From contig CM050651.1 in the NCBI GenBank assembly GCA_027574665.1, forward strand, positions 9,425,501 through 9,489,500: a DNA stretch of 64,000 bases, given 5' to 3'. A model generated the notes under the pieces. That model was not told the origin of the DNA and did not search any database. It saw nothing but the letters and a program-made list of their open reading frames with translations. Origin of the DNA: Rhynochetos jubatus. Taxonomy: Eukaryota; Chordata; Aves; Eurypygiformes; Rhynochetidae. The translations under genes were made by a program, and so were the position numbers. Below, piece after piece: positions 11,901 through 23,900 of the stretch. How positions within the stretch are numbered: position 1 is the stretch's first letter; every line of letters starts with the position of its first letter.

Positions 11901-14900
11901 AAGGTACCTTGGGGTCTGGTTTGCTGAAATGCAGCGGGGTGAACCAAACGCATTACTGCTGTGCAGCGGGAGGGTCTCTGACGGCAGTTACGCACAGGTG
12001 GCCTGAGAGGTAGCAGTGCTTCAGGGCAGTTTCTGGTGAGCGCTTTCCAGCTCTTTTCTCTCTGTGCGCTTCTGGCTGACCCCCTGCGATGAGTACCTTG
12101 ACTTGCGCCCAAAGCGCTGTGTGGCTGAAAGTGCTGAGCTGAGGGAAAGGCTGTATTGCAGAGGCCAGATGGCCGTGCTGCCTGCGAAATAATCTGGTGC
12201 CAGCCTCAGTAGGTGACCTGGCACTTCCTTTCATGCTCGAGAGTGGAAAAATGCCCCGCGTGTACCGATGGCTACATTTGTACAGCGATGCTTGGAAGGA
12301 ATGTCCTCCCTTCAGCTGTTAGAAAAACCGCCCTATTCCCAACACCCAGCCGTTTGCCCTTGTGGCCATTGCTCGACTTCTCTGGTTTATAAATTAACTC
12401 CTGTGCCATACACGTATGGGTTCTTGAGCTGTCCTGTTTGAATAAAGACTTTTCTGTAAGGGCAGTGAGTATCTTTTTGCGTTTGACCGAAGGAGAAACC
12501 CCCTGAAGAGCCACGTTCCACCTAGTGGAATTATTTTTGGGTTTGAACGGGCTGATCTTTTATCCTTATGCTTGTACTGTTGTTTCCTTTTAGCTGTAAA
12601 CTACTGTGAGAAATGCAGCTGAATCACTGGAGTAAAAAGTTGCTTATGCCCAAAGAAACATGACGAAAAACTGTAAGCCAGTGCAGATTCCGTTTGGAGT
12701 TCGCTTGCAGCAGGACGGAAAAAATCAGCGTGGCACTGTGCGGGAGCTGCAGTAGGTTTTCCTGGAGGAGGAGAAGTTCTTACTTCCAAGTGTGTCTTGG
12801 AGCTTTGTACGGCTTTCCTAGCGTATGGGATTTGTGCCGTTGCTTTCCCGAATTACTGTAACAGATGATAATTTCCTAATCATTTGCTCGCATTCAGACC
12901 CCAGTGTTGTGGATACCAACCCTGCAACCTACCCGAGCGTAGCTGGTGTACGGCTGAGTAAAACTAGTGGTACCTTTTGGGAGAGAGCTGCGTTTCAGTA
13001 CCCACAGGTTGCTGTGTCGTCAGACAACTGCGAGAAAAATGCTATCACCTTTTGGGTTGTGGATTCCCATTCAGCCTGAGCTCACGTATGGAGAACTGAA
13101 GATGCTGTCGTCTGTTTCATGGCTTTTTCCCTTTTCCCCCGCCAGTACACGAGAGGCACCGTGACAGCCTTCTCTCCTTTCGATGCCAGAGCTGATGCAG
13201 AAGCTCTCCGCAAGGCCATGAAGGGAATGGGTAAGAGAGTTTATTTACGCAAAGGAAAGGGCTCTCGCTCCTTTGAAAACATCCTTTCTGAGCACATTGG
13301 TTGTAAATTAGCAGAGGAGGGTAGGGCGTGCGTCTGCATGCCGTGGTGTGATGACCCAAGGACTGCAGGGTCGGGGGCGTGTCCTAGTTTTGGCTGTGCT
13401 GCTCTCAGGGATGTTTAGGTTGGCCTGAGGGAAAAGAGAAGGTGGTTTCCACAGTTCCCGTTGAAAACTGGTACTCCACAGGCTTCTGTGCTCACAGCTT
13501 TGTGGCACCGTAAGCGGCGGATGTACAGGCGACAGCTGTGGAGAGCTGTGACAGCATAGTAGAAGCTCTGTGCTTGGAAAATGTGCGATAGCCCCCTGGC
13601 CTGGAACCGCGCAAGCACGTTACAGTTACTGTGAAGAGAGAACATGAGCATACAGCGTGAATGTAGACCAGCAAGTGGTCTGTAAGCTCCCGCTGCAGCT
13701 GTCTGCCCCGAACTTCCCTGTGAGAACAAATCCTCATTTGCCCCTTCCTTCGAAGCTGCCTGTGGGAGGAAGCAGAAGGGAAACGAGATACACCTCAGCC
13801 TGTCGGCAAGTTCAGTAGTGCTAGTGAGGTGCTGTGCTCTGAGGGCTGTCCTGTATAAAATGGAAAATAGCCCCGCAGTTCTGGACGCTGGGGCGCGTGG
13901 GGTTACTGGGTGGATTTTTGCTGGGCGTCAGCAGACTGTTTATTCTCAAGTCAGTCTTGGTGAGCCCAAAGGCAAGGCTCCTCTGTGGAATACAGGCTGT
14001 GGCTGAATGTTGTAGCTGGCAGGGGAGGTGCTGGGAGCAGTGTCCGGAACAGAGACTGATGGGGAACAAACAGCGCGTGGGTCCTCCGGTCGTGCTTTTG
14101 CAGCAGCGGAACACCAAACCTGGCAGCTCGCCGCGGGGTATGGTGACATTTGGTGTTGACATGCTTCTGCTGCTTGTCAGGAGACGCTTAATTCCAAAGT
14201 ATCTTTCATTGCCTTTTGAGTGTCTGCTGCTGCTGCTGGTCGGTTTCCTTACAGTGTGTTTGTAACTCTTTCTTCTTTCTGACTTCAGGGACTGATGAAG
14301 AAACTGTTCTGAAGATTCTTACCAGCAGGAACAACGCTCAGCGTCAAGAAATTGCATCTGCCTTTAAAACCTTATTTGGCAGGGTGAGGAGAAGAAGAAA
14401 AATACCTCTAGAAATGAGCTGACTGTGGCCCGTGATGATTACTTAAAACTATGAGGCACTTTCATCTTGTTCCCTGTAAAAGGTTCCTTCGAAGAAAATG
14501 TGGTTCCCCTCTCCCCCCCCCGGCCATATCCTTAAATGCTGGCTAGGTTAGAATATTCCTTTCAGGGTAGCGCAAGCAAGTAACTTAATTTTTCTGTATT
14601 TCAGCCCATTGGGTCTTAGACGGGTTCTTGTGCAAAAGCGCCTGCAGTTGGGCGTCAGCAGGCTTCTGGTACTGACCTCCTCCTTGGTACGAAGGAGTTA
14701 ATGGGATGTTTTGATGCAAGGTCTACAGTGTGAGGTGATAGCAGGAAAAGAATTTTCTAGAGCTACAGAATGTGACCCAAATAAAGCAGCCTTGTACCAC
14801 AGGAGAGGACAACCCCAGATGTGTCGGTAGATAAATCCAGAAGTGAGTTGAACGTGAAGATAGCTTCGTTCTTCCAGCATTGTTAGACCCTTTAATAGTC

Positions 14901-17900
14901 TGGCTGTGTAGCTTCTGTTTCAAGTGGCAAGTGCAGTGAAGAACCAGGGTTTAAAGAATTTCTATGCTGAAACTCCCCCCCCGCCCCCCCCCAAAAAAAA
15001 AGACAGTATGTTTCAGGTTTTCCAGATGCCCGTGTATCCTTTTCTTCCCCCTTGTGTGGCTGGACTTGTTTCAGCTCAGGTGCCAGTTAAAGTGAGCCCC
15101 GTCCCTTGTGCTTTTTGCTGTGTCTCCAGAGTCTTCCGGCTTGCAGGCACACGTGCGTCCGTTTCAAATGGTTCGTCCCTGTGCCTTACAGCACTGTCTG
15201 TTCCGCACTAGGATCTTGTAGGTGACCTGAAGTCGGAACTTACCGGCAAATTGGAAACTTTGATGGTGTCTCTGATGAGACCAGCATATATTTTTGATGC
15301 CCACGCACTGAAGCATGCCATCAAGGTAAGAGGAGCGAGGGAGGGGAATGAATACGTTATGTGAAATGTTTGTTGCTCTTTTGCTGTTTGTAAGGGATGA
15401 GCTTTTGATCCGTAAGGGGAATACTAATAGACGTAACCTCTTAAATTTTTTTCGTTTAGGAATGTCATGTTAACACCAGCTGTTGTTGCTAATGCTGTGG
15501 TTTCTTATTTATCCTAATAACTCATTGGAGGCCGTTCAGAAGTCTAATCTGTATAGACTTGTGTGAAACTGTCTTCATGAGACACCGTAAGCTTAAGGGA
15601 ACAGCGGCGCTGTAGATACAGGTTAAAATCTGTGCAGTGTAAGACTGTTTCCTTCTGATGTAAATACAATGAGCAGGTGTGCGTGGTGTGTTGAAAATCT
15701 TTCTGCTGCTACAGTGTGGTGCTGAAGTCCAGTGGGCGCTGGGTTTTTTGCCGAGAGCAGCCTGTGCCTTATAGCTATACAGCTGGATGCGTAGGCCGCA
15801 GATTAGGCCAAGGCATTTCATTAAGGCGTGATATTTCCTGTGTGTCTCACAGGGAGTGCTGTGCCCTGATGGATTACAGTGCAAGTCCAGCATTCTGGTG
15901 GGCCAGCATGCTTGTGTAAATGGGAGTCCAGCAAAGCTGTGGGCGGGTATTACCTGTGAGCGTGCTCTAAAAGCTGCCTCCAGTCACGCAGAGGGAAGAC
16001 TTGGCCGTGTTACCTTTCTAACGTTTCATTTTAGCTGGAGGCATTTAGTGCCTTTCTGGGAAGGCCAGGCAAACAAACAATTTACAATCTCTCTCTGTAG
16101 GTATTTTAGTGTGTTTTCTTCCACATGGTCCTGGGTTGTTTTCCCCCCTCTGCCACACCTGTCTGCTCAGTCATCAGCCTGTGGGAACTCAGGAGTTGGG
16201 TGTCCCCGGGTTATTCACAGAACCTGCTGGTTAAAGTCAAGGCCACTGAACTTGACCAGTGTCAGGTAGTGCTTGGCTGGGCGACACGTACACGTGAACT
16301 CCCAAGGTCCTCGGTGAGCGGCTGGTTAATGTGTGGGCTGCAGTCAACTCTGCAGGCTACTGGTCTTGAACCCACGACCCAGCAAATAGTATCTCAGACA
16401 ACAGAAACTTTAATCCTGGCATGTTCCTGTGGTGCCTTTGTATGCCAGGGGGGAAGGGGAGATGGCACCTGCCAAAGCAACCGATAAAGGCCGTGTTGAC
16501 AAGAAGGAACAAATGTATTCCCAAGCTCCTCTTGTTGACTCGGGAGTCAAAGACTGACAGAGAAATGACGGAACGGATGGGTGTAGGAGGGAAAATAGAG
16601 ATAGTGAAACAGGAGTGGTTTTGTTCTTATCTCGCACAAAACTTGATATGAAACACAAGATCATAGGGTTTCAGAGAATGTGTCTGCACAGGAAAAGATG
16701 TCAATACTAGCTGCAGTTCAGCTAAGGTGGATAACAACGGTAAAGAAGATGCGGGAGCAGAGACCTCAGTGCAAGAAGACTCAGCTGAGAGCACTCAGTC
16801 TGTGCTGAAGACTGTCCCCTCAATTTTCACTGCTGCTGCTTAGCGTAGAACTGATGTAACTCTGCCTGCCTCACTTGCTGAGTAAGCATGGTCTTGAAAG
16901 AGCCTGTATTTTGAAAATGCTTACATGTAACCTGGCAGAGAAGCATTTTGCCTATCTTTGTGTGCAGTTACTATTTGGATTGTCCTTACAGGAAAGGTTG
17001 TAAATAACATGTGGAAGCAAAGAATACGGAGTATTGTATTTCAGTGTGACTTTTGTGACATTAATCCTTTGGAAGTATAAAGAGCAGTGGCTTATTCGTA
17101 GAGGCAAAGTAGACTCAGACTTGCAGAAACAAGCAATTGGCTTGTCTCTCATAAATTTTATCCTTGTAAAAGTGAAGGGTGCCCGTTGTGCCTGCTGTAG
17201 TTAGGGCGCAGCACCTTAAACTACCTGGGTTAGCGATTCTGTTGTAAGATGTGTTTGCAGTGCAAGGGGGATGGGTTTAACGTAGCACAGTTCAGAGAAG
17301 GGTAAAGGTCGTCGCTGGACAACCCTGTGTTTACCTGAGTACTAGTTGGTGAAAGACAGTAGATGGACTAGAGCTAAGATGAAAACTCTTACTGTGTTCA
17401 TTCAGGTACCTCGGTGTTACTGACTGTAGTAGTGAAGAACTGAAGCGTATCTGGGTGTGCTTGAACGGGGAAGTGCTCATGTGAATCCTGCAGCAGTGAG
17501 CCTTTAAGTGTTGCGTTGGTTTTGAAAACAATCAAGCTGGATCTGGAAGGCATTATCTCCAAAAGCCTCCCAATGTACCAGAAAGAAGAAGAAAACTTGT
17601 CTTTTTTTGGTCAAAGTGTATAAGCAGATACTTGCTCTTGATTCTCAAAGGGAATTCTTGTTCTCCTTCTGTTATCCCATCAACCGATTTATACCTGTGC
17701 CCCTGCAGGGAGCAGGAACCAATGAGAAGGTGTTGACTGAAATCCTTGCCTCCAGAACACCTGCCGAAGTACGGAATATTAAACAGGTTTATCTGCAAGG
17801 TAAAGTTCTGTATAAAATGAAGTTCTAAGGTCTCTGTCCAGTTCTCAGTATGATTTTAGCTCGTCTTTCAAATAAGATCTGTCTGAAGTGATGGATGTGT

Positions 17901-20900
17901 CCAGTAAATGGGATTTCATTCTGCTGTGCTGCAGAACTTCATAGTGCAAGGAACCAGGGTTTGGTTTGTAAACCAAAATCGTTTTTATTCCGGGGCTGTG
18001 GCTGCAGGTTATGGTGTTTTGTGCTTTATAGTTAGAACTCATTCAAGTGCATTCCTTTTCTCACCCGTTATTTTCATCCCTTTGACTGAACGGGGATTTT
18101 TAGTAGCTGGGAACTAACAACTGGTATCCCATAGAAGCGACTGTGTGCCTTTTGCTTCGTGTTCTGTTCAGAGGCATGGGCGCTAAAGCAGGCGCAGCTT
18201 TTTGGTGGTCCGCAGGGGTGCGTGCTTTTACCCTGTGACTGTGGGGTTGTTTGTTGGGTTTTTTGAAGGCAGTATTTAATTCAACACATTTCTTTTACCT
18301 CTATACAGATTCCTGCCACACAAGAAATTCTCACGTCTTAATAAAGCTAGAGGCGAGTCTCCAGGGGCAAGATTCCTTAGTACTGTCCTTTTCTGGGCTC
18401 ACCGTTGTTGCACAGTTGGGACACTGCCATGTTCTAGCAAAACTCCACATCTGTTTGCTCTTTAGTTCCTTAAAGAGCGGAATCTATACACGTCACCTTG
18501 TATTTCAAAATATTTTGGGTCAGCTGCTCCTGATGCTAGGTGTGAGAGGCTGTCTTTTCACCTCTTTGCCAATGATGTTAGGCTGTAAATGAAAGCAGAG
18601 TAGGTCCTAGTCGTTAAAGCTCTTTCTGATAAATGATTCTACAAGCTGTGAGTCAGACTGTCTTCTTGCATTTCCTCAGTTTCTCCTCAAAACAGTGAGG
18701 CAGTCTGTAAGGGGGTGAATGGGTATTGCTCTTTTGCAGAGTATGAGGCCAACTTGGAGGATAAGGTCACAGGAGAAACCTCGGGCTATTTTCAGAGGCT
18801 GCTGGTGGTCCTGCTGCAGGTCAGTGTCTCTGCGTGTGCAGGCATGTGCGCATGATGTTCACTGCGTTCTTCCTGTCTGATGGCACTTTCTGCCTCCGAA
18901 GCCGGGATTCTGGGCGATGGGCAGGATTGGTTCTGCAACTGAGCCACTTCCCCTGGCTCGCAGGGTCGGTCCTGAACTCTGTTATGGGTCATTTCCACAC
19001 CAGCGAGTTGAAAAACTGTGCTGCTCATCGCAGAGTGCCTGCTGCGTGGCGCTGGGAAGGCGAGAGGAGAGGAGAACGTCTGTTTCATAAACACACGTGG
19101 AAGCAGAAGGGGAAAATAGGGTGGTTTTGGAGAAGGGGCATTAGGGGTTGATTTATCGCAGTAACTCTTACAGGCTCAGTGTTACAGATAAGTTGGGTTT
19201 TGAGTCTACTTGTGATTCTTCAGTTTAACAACTTTGAAAATTTCTCTTTAGGCGAATAGAGATCCTGATGGCAGAGTGGATGAAGGCCTTGTTGAGCAGG
19301 ATGCTCAGGTGGGTGAATGGCTTGGGTTTTGGGGCATTTCTGCAAGTAACCTTGCAAAGAGAGTATCCAGCTAGGATTCAGATCTGAGAGAGAAGTTGTT
19401 AAGGTTCTGTGTGTGTGGTTCTTTGTACATTTTCCCGTGCCTTTATATGTTCTGGACAAATGAAGTGTCAAAACGTGCAACGTGGGGATCAAGATTTCTC
19501 ACTGGCGTGTTTCAGTGTAAAGCATGTCTTGTTTCGCTGATTCCTTCATGAGGTGCCTGAATGAAACAGCGGTTGGATCACTGGAAGAGAGTTAAGATTG
19601 CGGAGGCTTTGTGATGCTGAGAGAACGCAGAGGTGTTAATCCTTCGTTCCTTCATACCTGACTTGGACTTCTCTGAGTTCAGTCCTTACACAATGTGTGT
19701 TGTACAGATGTAGCGAAACGCTGATGCCGTTTGGTGAGGGGTGCCTCCAAAGAGGGTGACATACTGGCAAGTGAAAACATAGCAAATATTCTGCTTTACT
19801 GTAGCCAGATGGCAGCGTAAGAGTTGCCTCTGAGGAGTTTTTAGGGACTCGCGTATTGCCCTTGCAGGTGTGGTCCGTGACGCTGTCACTGATCGCTGGA
19901 CCTGTGCTCTAGGCAGGAAAAGGAATAGCAGTGGTGGGTTGGTGTCCTTGAGGCCGTCTCTTGCTGGATGCCATGGGGTTTGTTGTTAGATGCAGTGACG
20001 GTCGGTTTTTCAGCGCTTTGATTACAGAACTCACTTAACGCATGCTGCTTCTCAGTCATTTCAGCTAACTGGGCTAGACATTTTCCTCTCATAAATTGTC
20101 ATTTGAGCTGAAAGAAAATACGTGGATTCAAGGTAACAAGGAGGAAATGCAGGATACCAGATCGATGAAACGTTCTCCTGGTAGCAGGGCAAGATGGAAA
20201 GACAGACCAGCAAAGTGGTTTTTATTGGCACAGGCCTATCCTTTGTTAAGTCAGAAAGCATTGTTCTCCTGCTATTAAAATTAATCCTGTGGAAACCAGA
20301 GCTTGGAAATTAGTGGGGCAAATGTTTGAATCATGAGTTAGACTGTTGGATGAAATTGTGTCAGTCTTGCCTTTAGCTGGGCTTACGTAATTCAAGAAAC
20401 CCCTGAACAATAGGCCTCGGTAGGCAGATAGATTTCTTCTGACCTTTTGATTGATTTTAAATGAGCATCTCCGTTTAGGAGGCACAATACCTAAATGCAG
20501 AAAAAGCCCTGGCTTTCTGAATGGTCTCTGTGGTTGTTGACTACACGTGGCTTGAGCTGGGGCCCAGAGAAGTGTTCTGTTACGTTTCTCTTCACTGATG
20601 TCTGCACATTCACCATCTAACGTAGGCCAGCAGGTTCAGAGAATTTTCTGGTTGCTACTGCCAGGAGCAGGTGGTCCGAACCCAGGTATGTAACTGCAGA
20701 TGTGAGACTGGTTTTGGCCCGCTGGTGTTTCTCTTGGTTGATACGATACTGACCTTGGTGCATTCTAGGGCAGCCTTCTTACTCACTGGTGACTGTTAAT
20801 TATTTTTTTGGGTCTGTGGCTACTGAACATTAATTCAAAGCAGCTGGGGAATGGGCATACTACGACGTAGTATGAATAGGCAGGGAACTTGCAAGGGTTT

Positions 20901-23900
20901 TCTGAGAATGGCTGAAAGAGAAAGTGTAACTTTTTGGAAGAGATTTTGTGAGTATCGCTTTTTTCCAGGTTATGCAACTGATGTACATTGTGGGTATTGC
21001 ACAGTGGCAAGGCAGGCAAAGTGGAGATAAGAACTGTTTAGTAGATCAAATCAAAATTACAGTGATACTAACACTAACAATACTATTACTACTAAGTGAT
21101 TAAAATAATAGAAAGTAGAACGTATGATACAGTTGCTCACCGCGTGCTGACTGACACACAGCCAGGTCCCAGAGCAGTAAGAGTGGAGTCTGAGAGCCCA
21201 CCAGAGGAGAGAAAACCCTCTGACCCCCCCAGCCCACTGTCAAACGAACCGCCCCCACCGCTAACAACCCTGCCAAGAGCTAACGACCCAGCTATCGAGC
21301 CAGCCCCAAGTCTCAACACTCCCTCAGCCGCTGTGGGCCATCTGACAGCTCTGGGAAGAAAAGGAGCTCGTTCCTGCCCCAAACCAGCACACTATGGAAA
21401 AGAGCATGCAGCAGTCACAAATGCCTTTTGAACAGGGTTGTGGTACAGGTGTCAGTGGGGGATTCACCCCATCGGCAGTATGGACAGGCTTGGCCACCAG
21501 CATTGCTACCCAGCAGGTGTGGTTGTGGGGATTTTTCTGAGAAATATTTCATTGCCGGGGTACAGGGGTTAACCTGTTTGCCTGCCCTGCTCACAGAGAA
21601 GGGGGACAAAATACTGTATACTGTGATAGGTACAAACCTTTCTCCTTACATGGTGTTCAGCACACGATCTGGAAAAAAGCTGAGTGTCAGGAAAAAAACC
21701 TGAATTTCATTTTCTGTTTTATTTTTTCCCCCCCTTCATTATTGTCATTGCTTATTCCACGTTTTAGAAGTGCTTTGCTTTCCTGAATGGTCTGGTTGTT
21801 GTTTGTGTTGAAGAAAGACTTGCCTGAAGAGCAGTGAATGTGCTAAACCGATTAAAATCTGTTACTGATGTGGTTTCATATGGCTAAGAATTTAGCAGCC
21901 CAGAAATCCTGTTTCTGATTGCTTCTAAATCCATCTTCCCCTCCTTGTTGGAAAACCTCCTCCTGGGCCAAGTTAGCATGGTTCTCCCGTGCATATGGGC
22001 CATCCCGTAAGGAAGTCTGGCTAGTCTGATGTGAAATGTAGGGTAAGACACCACCCAAACCCCCCCCGAACAGGAAAAGCAGTATTGGGAATGGATTTTG
22101 CCTCCCGTTTCATCAGGGTTATCAAAGCGACTATGCACACAGTCAAATTTGGGGCCTTAGGCAGTATTACGCATGCAAATGCTTTCACAGTAGATTTCAG
22201 CATTTATCATTTATTTCTTTCTAAAGTCAGTTCAGTACTTGGCAATGTTGTTTCATTTTTTCCCTGCAGCTATAGCTTGTTAGTAGGTTTAATGCTCCTT
22301 AGAGTGAGACCAGTAGAGCTTTTCAGCGGGGTGTGTGGACACATAACAAACGCTGTTGTTTTGCTCTCTTGAATTAACCACAGGTTTTGTTCAGAGCTGG
22401 GGAGCTGAAATGGGGAACAGATGAAGAAAAGTTCATCACCATCTTGGGAACCCGAAGCGTTTCCCATTTAAGGAGGGGTAGGTGGCATGGTTCATATGTG
22501 CTTGAAAACTTCCGCCTCAAGTCCCAGTTTTACCCAGCTGGTGGTAGAAAAATTGTTTCTGGTACCACATTTGTCAAGCCCAAAAATCTTTAATCACCTC
22601 TTCCCTCCGCTTAATACGTTTCCTTTTGTTTCCTGTAATCCAGTTCCCCCCAGCAGTGGTGATCTCCTGCTTGAAGGAGGGGTAATTCTTTCTCCCCTGC
22701 TCCCTACTCATTCATTAGTCTGTTTGGCGAAGCTCTTGAGGCCATTGGGAATCATGACCAGCACGTTTTGCTTTGGTTCTTCAGTTTTTTGGTTTCCGTT
22801 TTGAAACTTCGGGTTCATTTGGATCCAAATTACCTTTGAATCAAAGGTAATTTGATTTGCGCTTTTGCTGTTTACTTTTTGACCATTGTTTATATTGAAG
22901 TAATCCTAAAGTTAGTTTTGACGCACCCAGCGCTTACTTAGCATGATGGAAACGTAGGATTTCCTAGAAAACTCAGTCTTAGGGATATTTAGGAACACAG
23001 ACTTGAATAGAATGCCAACAGGCCCGTCGTTAATTTGACGCAGTAGTCCAGTGTAGACAGGATGTTAGGCTAAGTGATGGCTGCCCTCTGGGAAAAGTGC
23101 TTCTCATTTCCTAAAACATCCCTCCCTTCCCTCTTCTCCCTGCACCCGTTCACTGGATGTGTTGGCAGAATCACAGAGTGGTCGAGGTCGGAAGGGACCT
23201 CTGGAGCTCATCTTGTCCAACCCTACCTAGAGCTGGTTGCCCGGGCCCATGTCCCAAGGGCTTTTGTGCATCTCCAAGGCTCCCCAACCTCCCTGGGCAA
23301 GCTGTGCCACCGCTGAGTCACCCGCACAGGAAACAAGTGTGCCCTGGTTTTCATACAGAACCTCCTGTGCCCGTGGGCTCTTGTCCTGGCACTGGGCACC
23401 ACTGAGAAGAGCCTGCATCTGTCTTCTTTATACCTTCCCTTCACGTATTCGTGCACGCTGATGGGATTCCCCCTCGAGCCTTCTCCAGCCTGAACAGTCC
23501 CAGCTCCCTCAGCCTTGCCTCACGGGAGAGTTGCTCAGCCCCTTAATCTTAGAGGCCCTTCACTTGGCTCACTTCAGCTGCTCCATCTCTTTCGTACTGG
23601 GGAGCCCAGAACGGGATCCCACGCTGCCAGTGCGGCCTCACTGGTGCCGAGTGGATGGGAAAGGGTCACCTCCCTCGGCCTGCTGGCAACGTTCCTCCTC
23701 CTAATGCAGCCTGGGGCGCCGTCGGCCGCCTTCCCCGCGAGCGCACGCTGCCGTCTCCTCTTCAGCCTGCTCTCCGCCTGAACCCCCAGCGTCCTCTTCC
23801 GCAAAGCTGCTTCCCAGCTGGTGGCCCCTCAGCACCTGCTGGTGCGGGGGGTGGTCCCTGCCCACGTACAGGAACGTGTCGTGCAGCAGCAGTTGGGTGG

